From positions 124,001-188,000 of the forward strand of contig JAUXRP010000017.1 in assembly GCA_030681675.1 (NCBI GenBank): 64,000 bases of DNA, in the 5' to 3' direction. Positions 47,628-55,631 of this stretch are shown one piece after another (positions within the stretch are counted from its first letter, which is position 1; every line of letters starts with the position of its first letter). Source of the DNA: Candidatus Planktophila sp. Its GTDB lineage: Bacteria > Actinomycetota > Actinomycetes > Nanopelagicales > Nanopelagicaceae. A program made the translations under genes and the position numbers. The notes under the pieces were generated by a model. It made no database searches. It had not been told where the DNA came from and saw only the letters and a program-made list of their open reading frames with translations.

Positions 47628-47657
47628 GAATTCCGCAACTCTTTTGTTGCGTAATTC
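47628..47657. promoter_or_regulatory. Inverted repeat upstream of efeU
   Basis: GAATTcCGCAAC (47628-47639) and GTTGCGtAATTC (47646-47657) pair with one mismatch around a 6-base centre. It overlaps the stop of the RNase D-like gene and sits where the efeU -35 element should be. It does not match the classical DtxR/IdeR iron box. It may be an operator or a stem ending the upstream transcript; no T-run follows. Confidence 0.4.
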
Positions 47658-48945
47658 AATCACTCTTAGTCGTGATATCACTCACTGTCTCAACTATTAC
47701 GTGTGGCTCATGCTCCAATAGGGCATTGGCCAAGTGCGGGGCTACTACATCAATCTGCCAGGCACGAGCTCCCAGTTCGGCTAGGGCGATACGAACAGCT
47801 GCTTCATCCCGGATTGTGGTTGATTGAGCAGGAGGGGACCAGCAGATTCTGCGCACGATCTCAGGAGAGATTAGATTTTCAATGGGAATCGAGTTATCTA
47901 TGGCCAGCCCTTCAATGAGCGCACGCGCATGCGAGAGCGGTGCGAATTTTTCAGGAAACCTATCTCGCCACAGTTTAATGGGCGGCAAAGTATCGACATT
48001 ACTTCGCATCGCAGGCCATGTATCTTCCGGCAGGGCCACTGCACGAGATATGGCCTCGATCCATGAGGAAGAGTTTTCTAACCACCGTGCGCGAAGACCG
48101 AGTGGGCGCAGCGCCTTCTCTAACTCTTTCTTTGTTGTTGGTGCTCTCAAGGCGAGCTCAATAATCGCTGAATCACTGAGAAGTTTTCCGCTGGCAATAT
48201 CGTGGTCTGAGGCGATTGCATCGCGCGCTATCCACAGTTCACGGATGATCGCTAAGTGATCGCGGCGCTTAATTTTATGCATTCCAGAAGTACGTCGCCA
48301 TGGATCTACACGTGGCGGTGGTGGTGGAGCTTTGAGAATCGAGGCAAACTCTTGCATTGCCCACTCTAACTTTCCCGCCGTTTGAAGAATCTTATACAAC
48401 GCATCACGAAGCTCAACGAGTAGTTCAACATCTAACGCTGCATATGTCAGCCACTCTTGTGGCAGAGGCCGAGTAGACCAATCTGCAGCACTGTGCTCTT
48501 TAGCAAGCACAACTCCCAATAATGATTCCAACAGTGGGCCAAGTCCGACGCGAGGAAGACCAGCAATTCTCCCGGCTAACTCTGTATCAAAAAGTTGGGT
48601 TGGGTTGATTCCAAGTTCACGAAGACACGGCAAATCTTGCGTACTTGCATGCAAAATCACCTCGTCACTATTGAGAAGCTCGTTGAGCTGATTAAATGAA
48701 GGATGGGCTGGACCAAAGGGAATTGGATCAATTAAATGCAGTCCACCACCTTTTCGTTTAATTTGAATTAAATATGCTCTAGCGCTATATCTAAAACCTG
48801 AAGCGCGTTCAGCATCGACTGCAAATGCTCCAGTTCCGGCAGCGAGGTGGGCGATTGCCTCTGTCAGTAGCGGCAGTGTGTTGATTACTGGCGGAGTGCC
48901 TTGCGATGGCACAAGCAAAGGGACAGCTTCTTGGAGTTCTGGCAT
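47656..48945 (-). CDS. RNase D-like 3'-5' exonuclease with HRDC domain
   Basis: A 429-residue DEDD-type exonuclease. Exo motifs: FAVDAERASGFRY (I), the DLPCLRELGINPTQLFDTELAGRIAG block (II) and WLTYAALDVELLVELRDAL (III). An HRDC domain follows at about 215-290, and a C-terminal domain after it. The frame opens at 49089, within DUF3000, but ATG 48945 is preferred: it lies 8 bases after the DUF3000 stop. It corresponds to Rv2681, the neighbour of DUF3000 and dxs. Likely acts in stable RNA maturation or decay. Confidence 0.88.
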   Translation of the reverse strand: MPELQEAVPLLVPSQGTPPVINTLPLLTEAIAHLAAGTGAFAVDAERASGFRYSARAYLIQIKRKGGGLHLIDPIPFGPAHPSFNQLNELLNSDEVILHASTQDLPCLRELGINPTQLFDTELAGRIAGLPRVGLGPLLESLLGVVLAKEHSAADWSTRPLPQEWLTYAALDVELLVELRDALYKILQTAGKLEWAMQEFASILKAPPPPPRVDPWRRTSGMHKIKRRDHLAIIRELWIARDAIASDHDIASGKLLSDSAIIELALRAPTTKKELEKALRPLGLRARWLENSSSWIEAISRAVALPEDTWPAMRSNVDTLPPIKLWRDRFPEKFAPLSHARALIEGLAIDNSIPIENLISPEIVRRICWSPPAQSTTIRDEAAVRIALAELGARAWQIDVVAPHLANALLEHEPHVIVETVSDITTKSD

Positions 48946-48953
48946 GTACGTAA

Positions 48954-49532
48954 CTAACGAGTTTGAGCAGGAGATATTGTCGAAACTCCCGGCGCAATCT
49001 CTTCTAGTCCGGCGACCTCTGCGATGAGTGTGCACCAACCGGAGATGTGCTTCAAAATCTCTGATGGATCTGAAATTATTGGAGTCCATGATGCCCGAAT
49101 CTCAATCTCGGATTCATCATGGCGAGGTGATAATTTTCCGAAAGAGGCACTTGTTACTCGTGTGACGGTTCCACTTGGTGCAGCGATAGTGCACTCTGCC
49201 GATTCAAGTGCTGACAAAAACCAGCCCCATCCAAACTCAGGCAAAAGCGGATCTTGAGCCATTGCCGAATCGACATCGGCGCGCACGAAAGTTACGCAGC
49301 GAAATTCTCCTTCCCAACTCTCTTGTCCACCTGGTTCATGGAGTAAAACAAAGCGGCCAGAAGCAAGTTCATCCTCTTCACTGCCGAGCTTTCCATTGCT
49401 TACATCCACCGAAAATGCGAAGGCGTAGGTGGCAAGTTTCTGCGGTGCTGGAACCTCCTCAAGGAGTATTTCGACACGAGGAGTAAAGGTGCGGAGTTGT
49501 ACTAATAATCTCTCGAAGCCATTGGCATCCAT
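48954..49532 (-). CDS. DUF3000 family protein
   Basis: A 192-residue protein of the actinobacterial DUF3000 family (Rv2680 neighbourhood). Recognisable segments: PAPQKLATYAFAFSVDV, GRFVLLHEPGGQESWEGEFRCVTFVRAD and LPEFGWGWFLSAL. No catalytic motif or membrane segment is evident; function unknown. Gene order DUF3000-RNase D matches other actinobacteria. Confidence 0.85.
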   Translation of the reverse strand: MDANGFERLLVQLRTFTPRVEILLEEVPAPQKLATYAFAFSVDVSNGKLGSEEDELASGRFVLLHEPGGQESWEGEFRCVTFVRADVDSAMAQDPLLPEFGWGWFLSALESAECTIAAPSGTVTRVTSASFGKLSPRHDESEIEIRASWTPIISDPSEILKHISGWCTLIAEVAGLEEIAPGVSTISPAQTR

Positions 49533-49592
49533 TCACCTAGAGTATGTATTAGGCGTGAAATTCGCGGGAGGCGGGGCGGTACCCTTCCCTCT

Positions 49593-50432
49593 ATGACCCC
49601 GTTTTTAGCGCTCCTTTCTAGTTTTTTGTGGGGCACGGCAGATTTTGAGGGTGGGCGTTTAAGTAAGAAACATGCCCCGATCGCCGTTCTAGGTGCCTCA
49701 CAGGTTCTAGGTCTTTTTTTCGGAGTTTTTCTTGTTCTTATTTCAGGTGATGGGAACGCCAAAGCCTTTGGCACAGATGGATACCTGCTTCCTGGTATCT
49801 GTGCAGGTTTTTTTGGCTACTTCGGTCTTATCTGTTTATATGCGGGGTTAGCTTCAGGAAGCATGGGAGTTGTTTCTCCTATTAGCGCTCTGAGTGCGGT
49901 GATTCCGCTGGGCTATGCCTTAATCAACGGTGAGTCACTATCGCTTATAACTTCGTTCGGAATTATTTTGGCGTTGTCAGGTGCCTTTTGTGCCAGCGGT
50001 CCAGAGCTCAGACAAGGCCTGCCTTTGCGCCCTCTTCTACTTGCAGTTGGCGCTGCAGTTGGTTTTGGAACTTCGTTGACTTTCATTTCAATTGGATCCC
50101 AATCAAGTGCTTTAATGACAATGGTAACAATGCGCGCTGCCACATTTTTTGTGACGATGGGGATCGCACTTCATGCTCGAAGTTTCGGTGGATTCACAAA
50201 AAGTGAGTATCCAAGTTTATTTTTCATCGGGGTAGCTGATTTTCTAGCCAATCTACTCTTAGGTATCGCCTGTAATAGAGGTTCTGTATCGGTGGCAATG
50301 GTTTTGGGTTCAATGTATCCAATAGCTACTGCAGTTTTGGCCTTTAAATTCTTACATGAGCGGCTACATCGCATTCAATATATTGGGATAGTTTTGGCAG
50401 TTACTGGTGTTGCAATGATTTCAGCGTTTTAG
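49593..50432 (+). CDS. EamA/DMT-family transporter
   Basis: A 279-residue drug/metabolite transporter with ten predicted membrane segments made of two EamA repeats (about 1-130 and 145-279). The repeat ends are typical (GVVSPISALSAVIPLGYALINGESLS and SVAMVLGSMYPIATAVLAFKFLHERL). The substrate is unknown. A TACCCT hexamer (49580-49585) ends 7 bases before the ATG, suggesting a leaderless mRNA. The stop overlaps that of the convergent RibD-like gene. Confidence 0.87.
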   Translation: MTPFLALLSSFLWGTADFEGGRLSKKHAPIAVLGASQVLGLFFGVFLVLISGDGNAKAFGTDGYLLPGICAGFFGYFGLICLYAGLASGSMGVVSPISALSAVIPLGYALINGESLSLITSFGIILALSGAFCASGPELRQGLPLRPLLLAVGAAVGFGTSLTFISIGSQSSALMTMVTMRAATFFVTMGIALHARSFGGFTKSEYPSLFFIGVADFLANLLLGIACNRGSVSVAMVLGSMYPIATAVLAFKFLHERLHRIQYIGIVLAVTGVAMISAF

Positions 50433-50926
50433 TTGTAGGCATGAAAAAAGAGGGTCTCATCTATCTCGCTTCTATCACACTGTGCAAAACTATTTAGGAT
50501 TTCTCTCCAATCAATATAGTTTTCTCCATCTTGTTCGCGAGTAACAGTTAGAAAAAACTCATCAATCAATGTATCGGCGAGAAGTTCTTTTATTATCTCC
50601 ACACCTGCCTCAACTAGAATTCGCTTTCCAAATTCGATGCGCGCACGGATTATGGCTTGAGCGGGAGTTGTGTTCCATAGATGTACATTAGGATTTTCGG
50701 GAAGCGGATTTGTACTCGATCGCGAAATCACAATGAGAGGTACTGGAGAAAAACTGTAAGGTTCACTCCGTGCCGTATTTCCACCAATAAGAATGGCATC
50801 AAAGCTCCGTCGGCGTTCAAGAAAAACCGTACGATCTGCCCTAGAGGTGACTCCGCGAGATGAGCCAGATTTTGTGGTCGAGCCATCTGCGCCTACTACA
50901 AGTGAGGCTGAGATACTCATGGCCAT
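50429..50926 (-). CDS. RibD C-terminal/dihydrofolate-reductase-like protein
   Basis: A 165-residue stand-alone RibD_C domain (DHFR-like Rossmann fold). Visible are SISASLVVGADGSTTKSG, AILIGGNTARSEPY and GKRILVEAGVEIIKELLADTLIDEFFLTV. Such proteins reduce pyrimidine intermediates or pterins with NADPH; this one lacks a deaminase domain, so a riboflavin role is possible but unproven. The start may be ATG 50926 or ATG 50920. It is shorter than the usual RibD_C domain (about 200 residues). Confidence 0.72.
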   Translation of the reverse strand: MAMSISASLVVGADGSTTKSGSSRGVTSRADRTVFLERRRSFDAILIGGNTARSEPYSFSPVPLIVISRSSTNPLPENPNVHLWNTTPAQAIIRARIEFGKRILVEAGVEIIKELLADTLIDEFFLTVTREQDGENYIDWREILNSFAQCDRSEIDETLFFHAYN

Positions 50927-51011
50927 AGCATTCCAGTATTGGAGCTATTTCTGCGGCCACCCTCGCTCTATGAGTTGAGCCCAACACGTAAAGAGAGTTA
51001 GCCTGTGATGT

Positions 51012-51113
51012 ATGTATGCACCCAGGGAGGTTTTTGTTGCGTTTTCGGCTCTGACAATTGTGGCTGTACGTGGATCTTTAGGTGGCAATCCATCAGTCAA
51101 GGTGCGTAGATAG
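51012..51113 (+). CDS. Possible 33-residue leader ORF before pimB
   Basis: ATG 51012 opens a 33-codon frame (MYAPREVFVAFSALTIVAV... VKVRR) whose TAG overlaps the GTG of the next gene (TAGTG). Such overlap could couple translation. No convincing ribosome binding site precedes the ATG and I do not recognise the peptide, so it may be chance. The rest of the 186-base spacer (50927-51112) shows nothing recognisable. Confidence 0.2.
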   Translation: MYAPREVFVAFSALTIVAVRGSLGGNPSVKVRR

Positions 51114-52249
51114 TGAAGAAAATACTTTTTGTAACTAATGATTTTGGTCCCCGAGCAGGGGGAATCGAAAGCTTCATTATGGGTTTAATCGAGCACTCAA
51201 CAGACTCTCTAATTACGGTGTACACATCTTCGCAAGGTGATACGCGAGAGTATGACGCCTCTTGGCAGGCAGATTATGGTGTAACAGTCATACGCGACAC
51301 GGCAAAAATACTTCTGCCAACGCCTCGAGTCAGCCATACGATTTCTCGAGTAATCAGGGAGTTAGAAACTGAGGTTGTTACCTTTGGTGCCGCTGCACCA
51401 CTTGCATTGATGTCGGCGGCTTTTCGAAGAGCTGGTGCCACAAGAGTTATCGCGCTAACCCATGGTCATGAGGTGTGGTGGTCCAAGGTTTTTCCATTTA
51501 CTTTAATTATGCGTCGCATTGGTTCGACAACGGACATCCTGACTTACCTCGGCGAGTTTACTCGCCGTGCGATTTCACGTTCCTTAACTTCACGTGCTGC
51601 ATCGACAATGGTGAAAATTGCACCGGGAATTGATACTGAGCATTTCTCGCCAGTTGATTCAACGCAACTTAAGGCCTCACTAGGACTTAGCGACAAGAGG
51701 ATCATTGTTTGCGTTGGTCGCTTAGTCCATCGCAAAGGTCAAGACAAACTCATCGAGTCGATGGCTGCGATTGTTAAAGAAGTTCCTAACGCTCACCTTT
51801 TGCTCGTTGGTGAAGGTCCATACCGCGACCACCTTACAAAACTCGTGAGAAAACACCATCTAGAGGATTGCGTAACTTTAATTGGGCGAATCCAATTTGG
51901 GCAATTGCCCAGCTACATATGTTGTGGAGAAATTTTTGCGATGCCCTCACGTTCCAGATTTGCCGGACTTGAAGTTGAAGGTCTAGGAATTGTCTATCTT
52001 GAAGCGAGTGCCTGTGGTTTGCCTGTAATTGCTGGCGCTTCAGGTGGGGCACCAGATGCAGTCATTGATGGTCAAACAGGTGTAGTTGTCGATGGTTTAA
52101 ATTGCGCTGCAATTGCTAGTGCCGCAATCCAGATGCTTTATAATCCAACCCAATCGCACTCCATGGGTTTAGAAGGTCGACGTTGGGTAGTCGAGAACTG
52201 GCGTTGGCAAATTTGGGCCGACGAATTCGCAAAACTACTCAGATACTAA
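51113..52249 (+). CDS. pimB: Phosphatidylinositol mannoside mannosyltransferase PimB-like
   Basis: A 378-residue GT4-family (GT-B) retaining glycosyltransferase. The N-terminus ILFVTNDFGPRAGGIESFI and the C-terminal FAGLEVEGLGIVYLEASACGLPVIAG match PimB' (Rv2188c type), which adds the second mannose to PIM1 with GDP-mannose; the E-x7-E motif is in that C-terminal block. The start is GTG 51113. In M. tuberculosis the gene adjoins fadD15, as it nearly does here, with a two-component pair in between. ino1 in the same window supports phosphatidylinositol synthesis. Confidence 0.8.
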   Translation: MKKILFVTNDFGPRAGGIESFIMGLIEHSTDSLITVYTSSQGDTREYDASWQADYGVTVIRDTAKILLPTPRVSHTISRVIRELETEVVTFGAAAPLALMSAAFRRAGATRVIALTHGHEVWWSKVFPFTLIMRRIGSTTDILTYLGEFTRRAISRSLTSRAASTMVKIAPGIDTEHFSPVDSTQLKASLGLSDKRIIVCVGRLVHRKGQDKLIESMAAIVKEVPNAHLLLVGEGPYRDHLTKLVRKHHLEDCVTLIGRIQFGQLPSYICCGEIFAMPSRSRFAGLEVEGLGIVYLEASACGLPVIAGASGGAPDAVIDGQTGVVVDGLNCAAIASAAIQMLYNPTQSHSMGLEGRRWVVENWRWQIWADEFAKLLRY

Positions 52250-52849
52250 ATTATGCTTACGCGCTTTACCGACTGCGGCTGTGCGATTCGTTACCTCTAA
52301 CTTTCTAAAAATCGAAGCTAAATGGCTTTTAATCGTGGCCGAACTTAAAAAGAGATTAGCGGCGATCTCTTTTGTTGATGCTCCACTTGGTAGTAAAGCC
52401 AATACATCGAACTCTCGCGAAGTCAATCCAAATTTATGCTCTTTGTTCGCAAGTGCCACCGATAATCCATGTGCTGTAAAACTCTGAGGTGATTTCACGG
52501 AATGATCGATAGCGGCAAGTAATTGCATGAGGGGAGCCGACTTTAGAATATAAGCACTTGCACCAGCTGACATTGCTGCAATCACATGGGAATCCGTGTC
52601 GTTGAGTGTGAGAACAACTATTCCCAAACTCTTTGAGATGCCTCGAGCCCACATGATTAAATCGAAACCACTTCCATCTGGAAGATTCAAGTCAACCACT
52701 ATTACATCTGGGTTTGTATGGGCTATTTGTGCTCGCGCTTCGGCCAAAGTTGCAGCTTCAGCAACCACTTCGTGATTATGGCTTTCTAATGCACGTTTAA
52801 GTCCCTCGCGCACAATCACATGATCATCGATAATCACGACACGGGGCAT
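52235..52849 (-). CDS. NarL/FixJ-family response regulator
   Basis: A 204-residue regulator: receiver with IIDDHVIVREG, phospho-acceptor in VIVVDLNLPDGSG, Thr in VVLTLNDTD and Lys in AYILKS; LuxR-type helix-turn-helix LTSREFDVLALLPSGASTKEIAANLFLSSATIKSHLASIFRKL. Its start overlaps the upstream kinase by 16 bases and its stop overlaps the convergent pimB by 15 bases. Targets unknown; its nearest neighbours are pimB and fadD. Confidence 0.9.
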   Translation of the reverse strand: MPRVVIIDDHVIVREGLKRALESHNHEVVAEAATLAEARAQIAHTNPDVIVVDLNLPDGSGFDLIMWARGISKSLGIVVLTLNDTDSHVIAAMSAGASAYILKSAPLMQLLAAIDHSVKSPQSFTAHGLSVALANKEHKFGLTSREFDVLALLPSGASTKEIAANLFLSSATIKSHLASIFRKLEVTNRTAAVGKARKHNLVSE

Positions 52850-53334
52850 AGTTGCGCCATAGGAACCCTCACTAAAACCCTGGTTCCCTCACTATTTGAT
52901 TCTATTGAGAGCCCTCCATTGAGACTGTGAACACGTTCGCGCACTCCCGTTAATCCATGGTGTCCAAGCTTTTCAAAAGCACCGCCAATGCCATTGTCAT
53001 GGATTGTAATCTTTAATTCAGTGGCTTTGGAGTGGGTTTCTACATTTCTTAAGAGCTCTGCAAAAATCTTTTCCAACTCATATTCAGAGGTGCTCTCAAA
53101 TGGCGAACGAGATATTAAGTTTGTTGAATTAGCTCGAAGTTCAAAAATCTCACCACGTACTTTTTCAACTAAATCACTCATGGCAAAGCGAATAGTTCTG
53201 AGTTCTGCTCGAATTTCATGCGGCGTTCCAATTGCAGCTACGAGTGCGTCGATGCGATAACCCAAGCCAACTAAGTCCTGTGCAATCCCATCATGTAAAT
53301 CTTGCGCGAGTCTGACTCGCTCATTTGGATTCAC
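52834..53334 (-). CDS. Minimal, sensor-less histidine kinase (NarX/DegS type)
   Basis: Only about 166 residues. The H-box NERVRLAQDLHDGIAQDLVGLGYRIDAL begins almost at the start, so there is no input or membrane domain. The ATPase part has the N-box ELLRNVETHSKA, then DNGIGG after only a few residues, then HHGLTGVRERVHSLNGG and a normal end. Compared with typical HATPase domains one strand-turn-strand between N-box and DxGxG seems missing. Starts: GTG 53334, 4 bases after the fadD stop, or TTG 53361 inside fadD. It may be a cytosolic kinase or a decayed one. Confidence 0.75.
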   Translation of the reverse strand: MNPNERVRLAQDLHDGIAQDLVGLGYRIDALVAAIGTPHEIRAELRTIRFAMSDLVEKVRGEIFELRANSTNLISRSPFESTSEYELEKIFAELLRNVETHSKATELKITIHDNGIGGAFEKLGHHGLTGVRERVHSLNGGLSIESNSEGTRVLVRVPMAQLCPVS

Positions 53335-53338
53335 ATTT

Positions 53339-55129
53339 TTACTTAGTGAAGAGTTGCTCAATCTCCTTGGCGAACTCTTTAGCAACTACATGCCGCTTGA
53401 GTGAAAGTTTAGGAGTTAAGTGACCACCTGCGATCGTGAAGTCGGTAGGCAAGATTACAAACTTGCGGATTGATTCAGCCTTACTGACCGCTTTGTTCGC
53501 CTCATCGACTGCAGTTTGTATTACAGAAATAAGATCCGGGTCATGGGCAAGATCTGCCATTGATGCGCCTTCTTTTTTATTATTAATGACCCACGATTTA
53601 AGTAAATCTTGGTCGATTGTTATTAGGGCTGCGATAAATGGTTGATTATCTCCCACGACCATGCACTGACTTACAAGAGCGTGTGCGCGCAAACGATCCT
53701 CCAAAACGGCAGGGGCGACGTTTTTTCCTCCAGCTGTAACAATGAGCTCTTTCTTACGGCCGACGATGTATAGAAAGCCTTCTTCATCTAATCTTCCTAA
53801 ATCTCCGGACTTAAACCAGCGATCCTCGGTGAAGACCTCTTCATTTGCCGCCTCATTTTGCCAATACCCGCGCATTACAATGGCTCCACGGATGAGAACT
53901 TCGCCATCTTCTGCGATTTTTATTGAAGTACCAGGTACTGGTCGGCCGACTGAACCGATTCTATGGGCATGAGTTAAATTTAACGTGGCACCAGCGGTTG
54001 TTTCAGTCAAGCCATAACCTTCAAGAACTGTTATGCCGGCACCTCGATAGAAGTGACCTAATCGCACTCCAAGTGGAGCACCTCCAGAGATTGCCGCTTC
54101 AACTTTCCCGCCCATCCCGGCTCGAATCTTAGAAAAGACAAGTTTGTCAAAGAGTTTATGTTTTATAGCCAATAGCGGTGAAACGGATTTCTTGTCTAGG
54201 CTCTCCGAGTAAGCAATTGCGACCTCGGCGGATTTTCTAAAGATTTTGCCTTTACCTGCAGCCTCTGCCCGCGCTTCTGCACCGTTATAAATCTTTTCAA
54301 AGATTCGAGGAACGGCCAGTACAAATGTTGGTTTAAAAGATGCAAGATCCATCGGTAGACGCCCAACTGGATCACTGCAGTGCGCTAAGTGAAGGCCAGC
54401 CGCGATTGCGCCAATTTCTACCATGCGTCCAAATACATGTGCGACAGGTAAAAATAGAAGTGTTGATCCACCTGGTTTTAAAAATAAGTCAGATGCACCC
54501 TGCACAACATTTCCACACTCTGCCAAGAAATTTCCATGAGTTAGTCCAACGCCTTTTGGTTTACCAGTTGTACCTGATGTATAAATGAGTGTTGCAAGAG
54601 TGTCGGGCACAAGAGAATTCCGGCGACGATCAATCTCTTCATCTCCAATGTGAGCCCCTGCCGATTGTAGAACGCTTAAAACATCATCGGTCATCGTCCA
54701 CATATGCTGAGTATGTGCCGGCAGGACGGTCTGAACTAAATCACGAAGTGTTGGTGTTTCAACGATTATTGCAACAGAAGATGAGTCATTGAGTATCCAG
54801 TCAATCTGCTCTGCCGACGAGGTGTCATAGACCGGAACAACAACTCCTCCTGCAAACCAAATTGCAAAATCCAAAATCGTCCACTCGTAACGAGTGCGCG
54901 ACATAATTGCAACTCGATCGCCAATCTGCACGCCAGCGGCGATAAGACCTTTTGCAACCTCTCGAATCTGTTGCTCTGCCTCTTTGGCGGTGACACTTTG
55001 CCATGCATCACCGAGGGGTCGCGACATAATGATTCTCTCAGGCTCAAACCATGCTCGCTCGGCAATCAAATTCGTTAGATTTCCGGCGGTAGGGGCGGGG
55101 ACAAGGGCTGGATTAGTGATCTCATTCAT
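53339..55129 (-). CDS. Long-chain fatty-acid-CoA ligase (FadD15-like)
   Basis: A 596-residue AMP-forming acyl-CoA synthetase. Motifs: ATP-binding YTSGTTGKPKGVGL, VLEGYGLTETTAGATLNL, FKSGDLGRLDEEGFLYIVGRKKELI and the C-terminal catalytic Lys region LSLKRH. The frame opens at 55213, but ATG 55129 gives the natural N-terminus and has TAGCGT (complement of 55137-55142) 7 bases upstream. It activates free fatty acids; with fadA/fadB elsewhere in the window it can feed beta-oxidation, or phospholipid and PIM acylation. Position next to SRPBCC and pimB matches Rv2187. Confidence 0.92.
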   Translation of the reverse strand: MNEITNPALVPAPTAGNLTNLIAERAWFEPERIIMSRPLGDAWQSVTAKEAEQQIREVAKGLIAAGVQIGDRVAIMSRTRYEWTILDFAIWFAGGVVVPVYDTSSAEQIDWILNDSSSVAIIVETPTLRDLVQTVLPAHTQHMWTMTDDVLSVLQSAGAHIGDEEIDRRRNSLVPDTLATLIYTSGTTGKPKGVGLTHGNFLAECGNVVQGASDLFLKPGGSTLLFLPVAHVFGRMVEIGAIAAGLHLAHCSDPVGRLPMDLASFKPTFVLAVPRIFEKIYNGAEARAEAAGKGKIFRKSAEVAIAYSESLDKKSVSPLLAIKHKLFDKLVFSKIRAGMGGKVEAAISGGAPLGVRLGHFYRGAGITVLEGYGLTETTAGATLNLTHAHRIGSVGRPVPGTSIKIAEDGEVLIRGAIVMRGYWQNEAANEEVFTEDRWFKSGDLGRLDEEGFLYIVGRKKELIVTAGGKNVAPAVLEDRLRAHALVSQCMVVGDNQPFIAALITIDQDLLKSWVINNKKEGASMADLAHDPDLISVIQTAVDEANKAVSKAESIRKFVILPTDFTIAGGHLTPKLSLKRHVVAKEFAKEIEQLFTK

Positions 55130-55136
55130 GGCGCTA

Positions 55137-55178
55137 ACGCTAGTGCCTGGATTATTAATTAGGGAAGGGGGGTAATCT
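55137..55178. promoter_or_regulatory. Divergent leaderless promoters of fadD and SRPBCC gene
   Basis: On the minus strand TAGCGT (55137-55142) ends 7 bases before ATG 55129 (fadD). On the plus strand TAATCT (55173-55178) ends 6 bases before ATG 55185. Neither start has a ribosome binding site. The 55-base spacer therefore seems to hold only two short core promoters. Confidence 0.45.
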
Positions 55179-55184
55179 ACCCCC

Positions 55185-55622
55185 ATGAGCGATTTCAGCA
55201 GTTCGACAATCACAGTAACGGCCCCATTAGATGCGGTAACGCAAGCGCTTTTTGACCTAGAAAAGTACCCAGAGTGGTCCAGTTCAATTAAGTCAGTTGA
55301 GGCGATTGCCCGCGATGATCAGGGACGCATCATCAAGGCAAAGATGGTTATCGATGCAGGCATGATGAAAGATCGGGTGATCTTGGATTACGACTGGTCT
55401 GGCGCACCGGGAAAGTTGAGTTTTACTCTCGATGATGCCGATCTATTAACTGGTATGGATGGTGCCTACACAATCAAATCTCTCGATGAGGATTCAACGT
55501 CGATTACTTACGAGTTAACAGTCTCGCTCTCGATGCCAATTCCAGCGATGATGCGTCAGAAAGCTGAAAAAACAACCATCGACCAGGCGTTGGCTCAACT
55601 TAAAGCATCACTTGAAGCGTAA
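55185..55622 (+). CDS. SRPBCC (START/polyketide-cyclase-like) family protein
   Basis: A 145-residue helix-grip protein: N-terminal ITVTAPLDAVTQALFDLEKYPEWSSSIKSVEA is the typical SRPBCC beginning, and the C-terminal helix is MRQKAEKTTIDQALAQLKASLEA. Members bind lipids or other hydrophobic ligands. It matches Rv2185c by position, between fadD15 and plsC, which hints at lipid handling, but no ligand can be inferred. The glucokinase gene follows after 9 bases. Confidence 0.85.
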   Translation: MSDFSSSTITVTAPLDAVTQALFDLEKYPEWSSSIKSVEAIARDDQGRIIKAKMVIDAGMMKDRVILDYDWSGAPGKLSFTLDDADLLTGMDGAYTIKSLDEDSTSITYELTVSLSMPIPAMMRQKAEKTTIDQALAQLKASLEA

Positions 55623-55631
55623 GTAGTTTTT

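Noticed and set aside
53335-53385. Extended N-terminus of the minimal histidine kinase inside fadD
   Set aside because: No sensor-like sequence is gained and the overlap is with the conserved fadD C-terminus; TTG 53361 is possible but its ribosome binding site spacing is poor.
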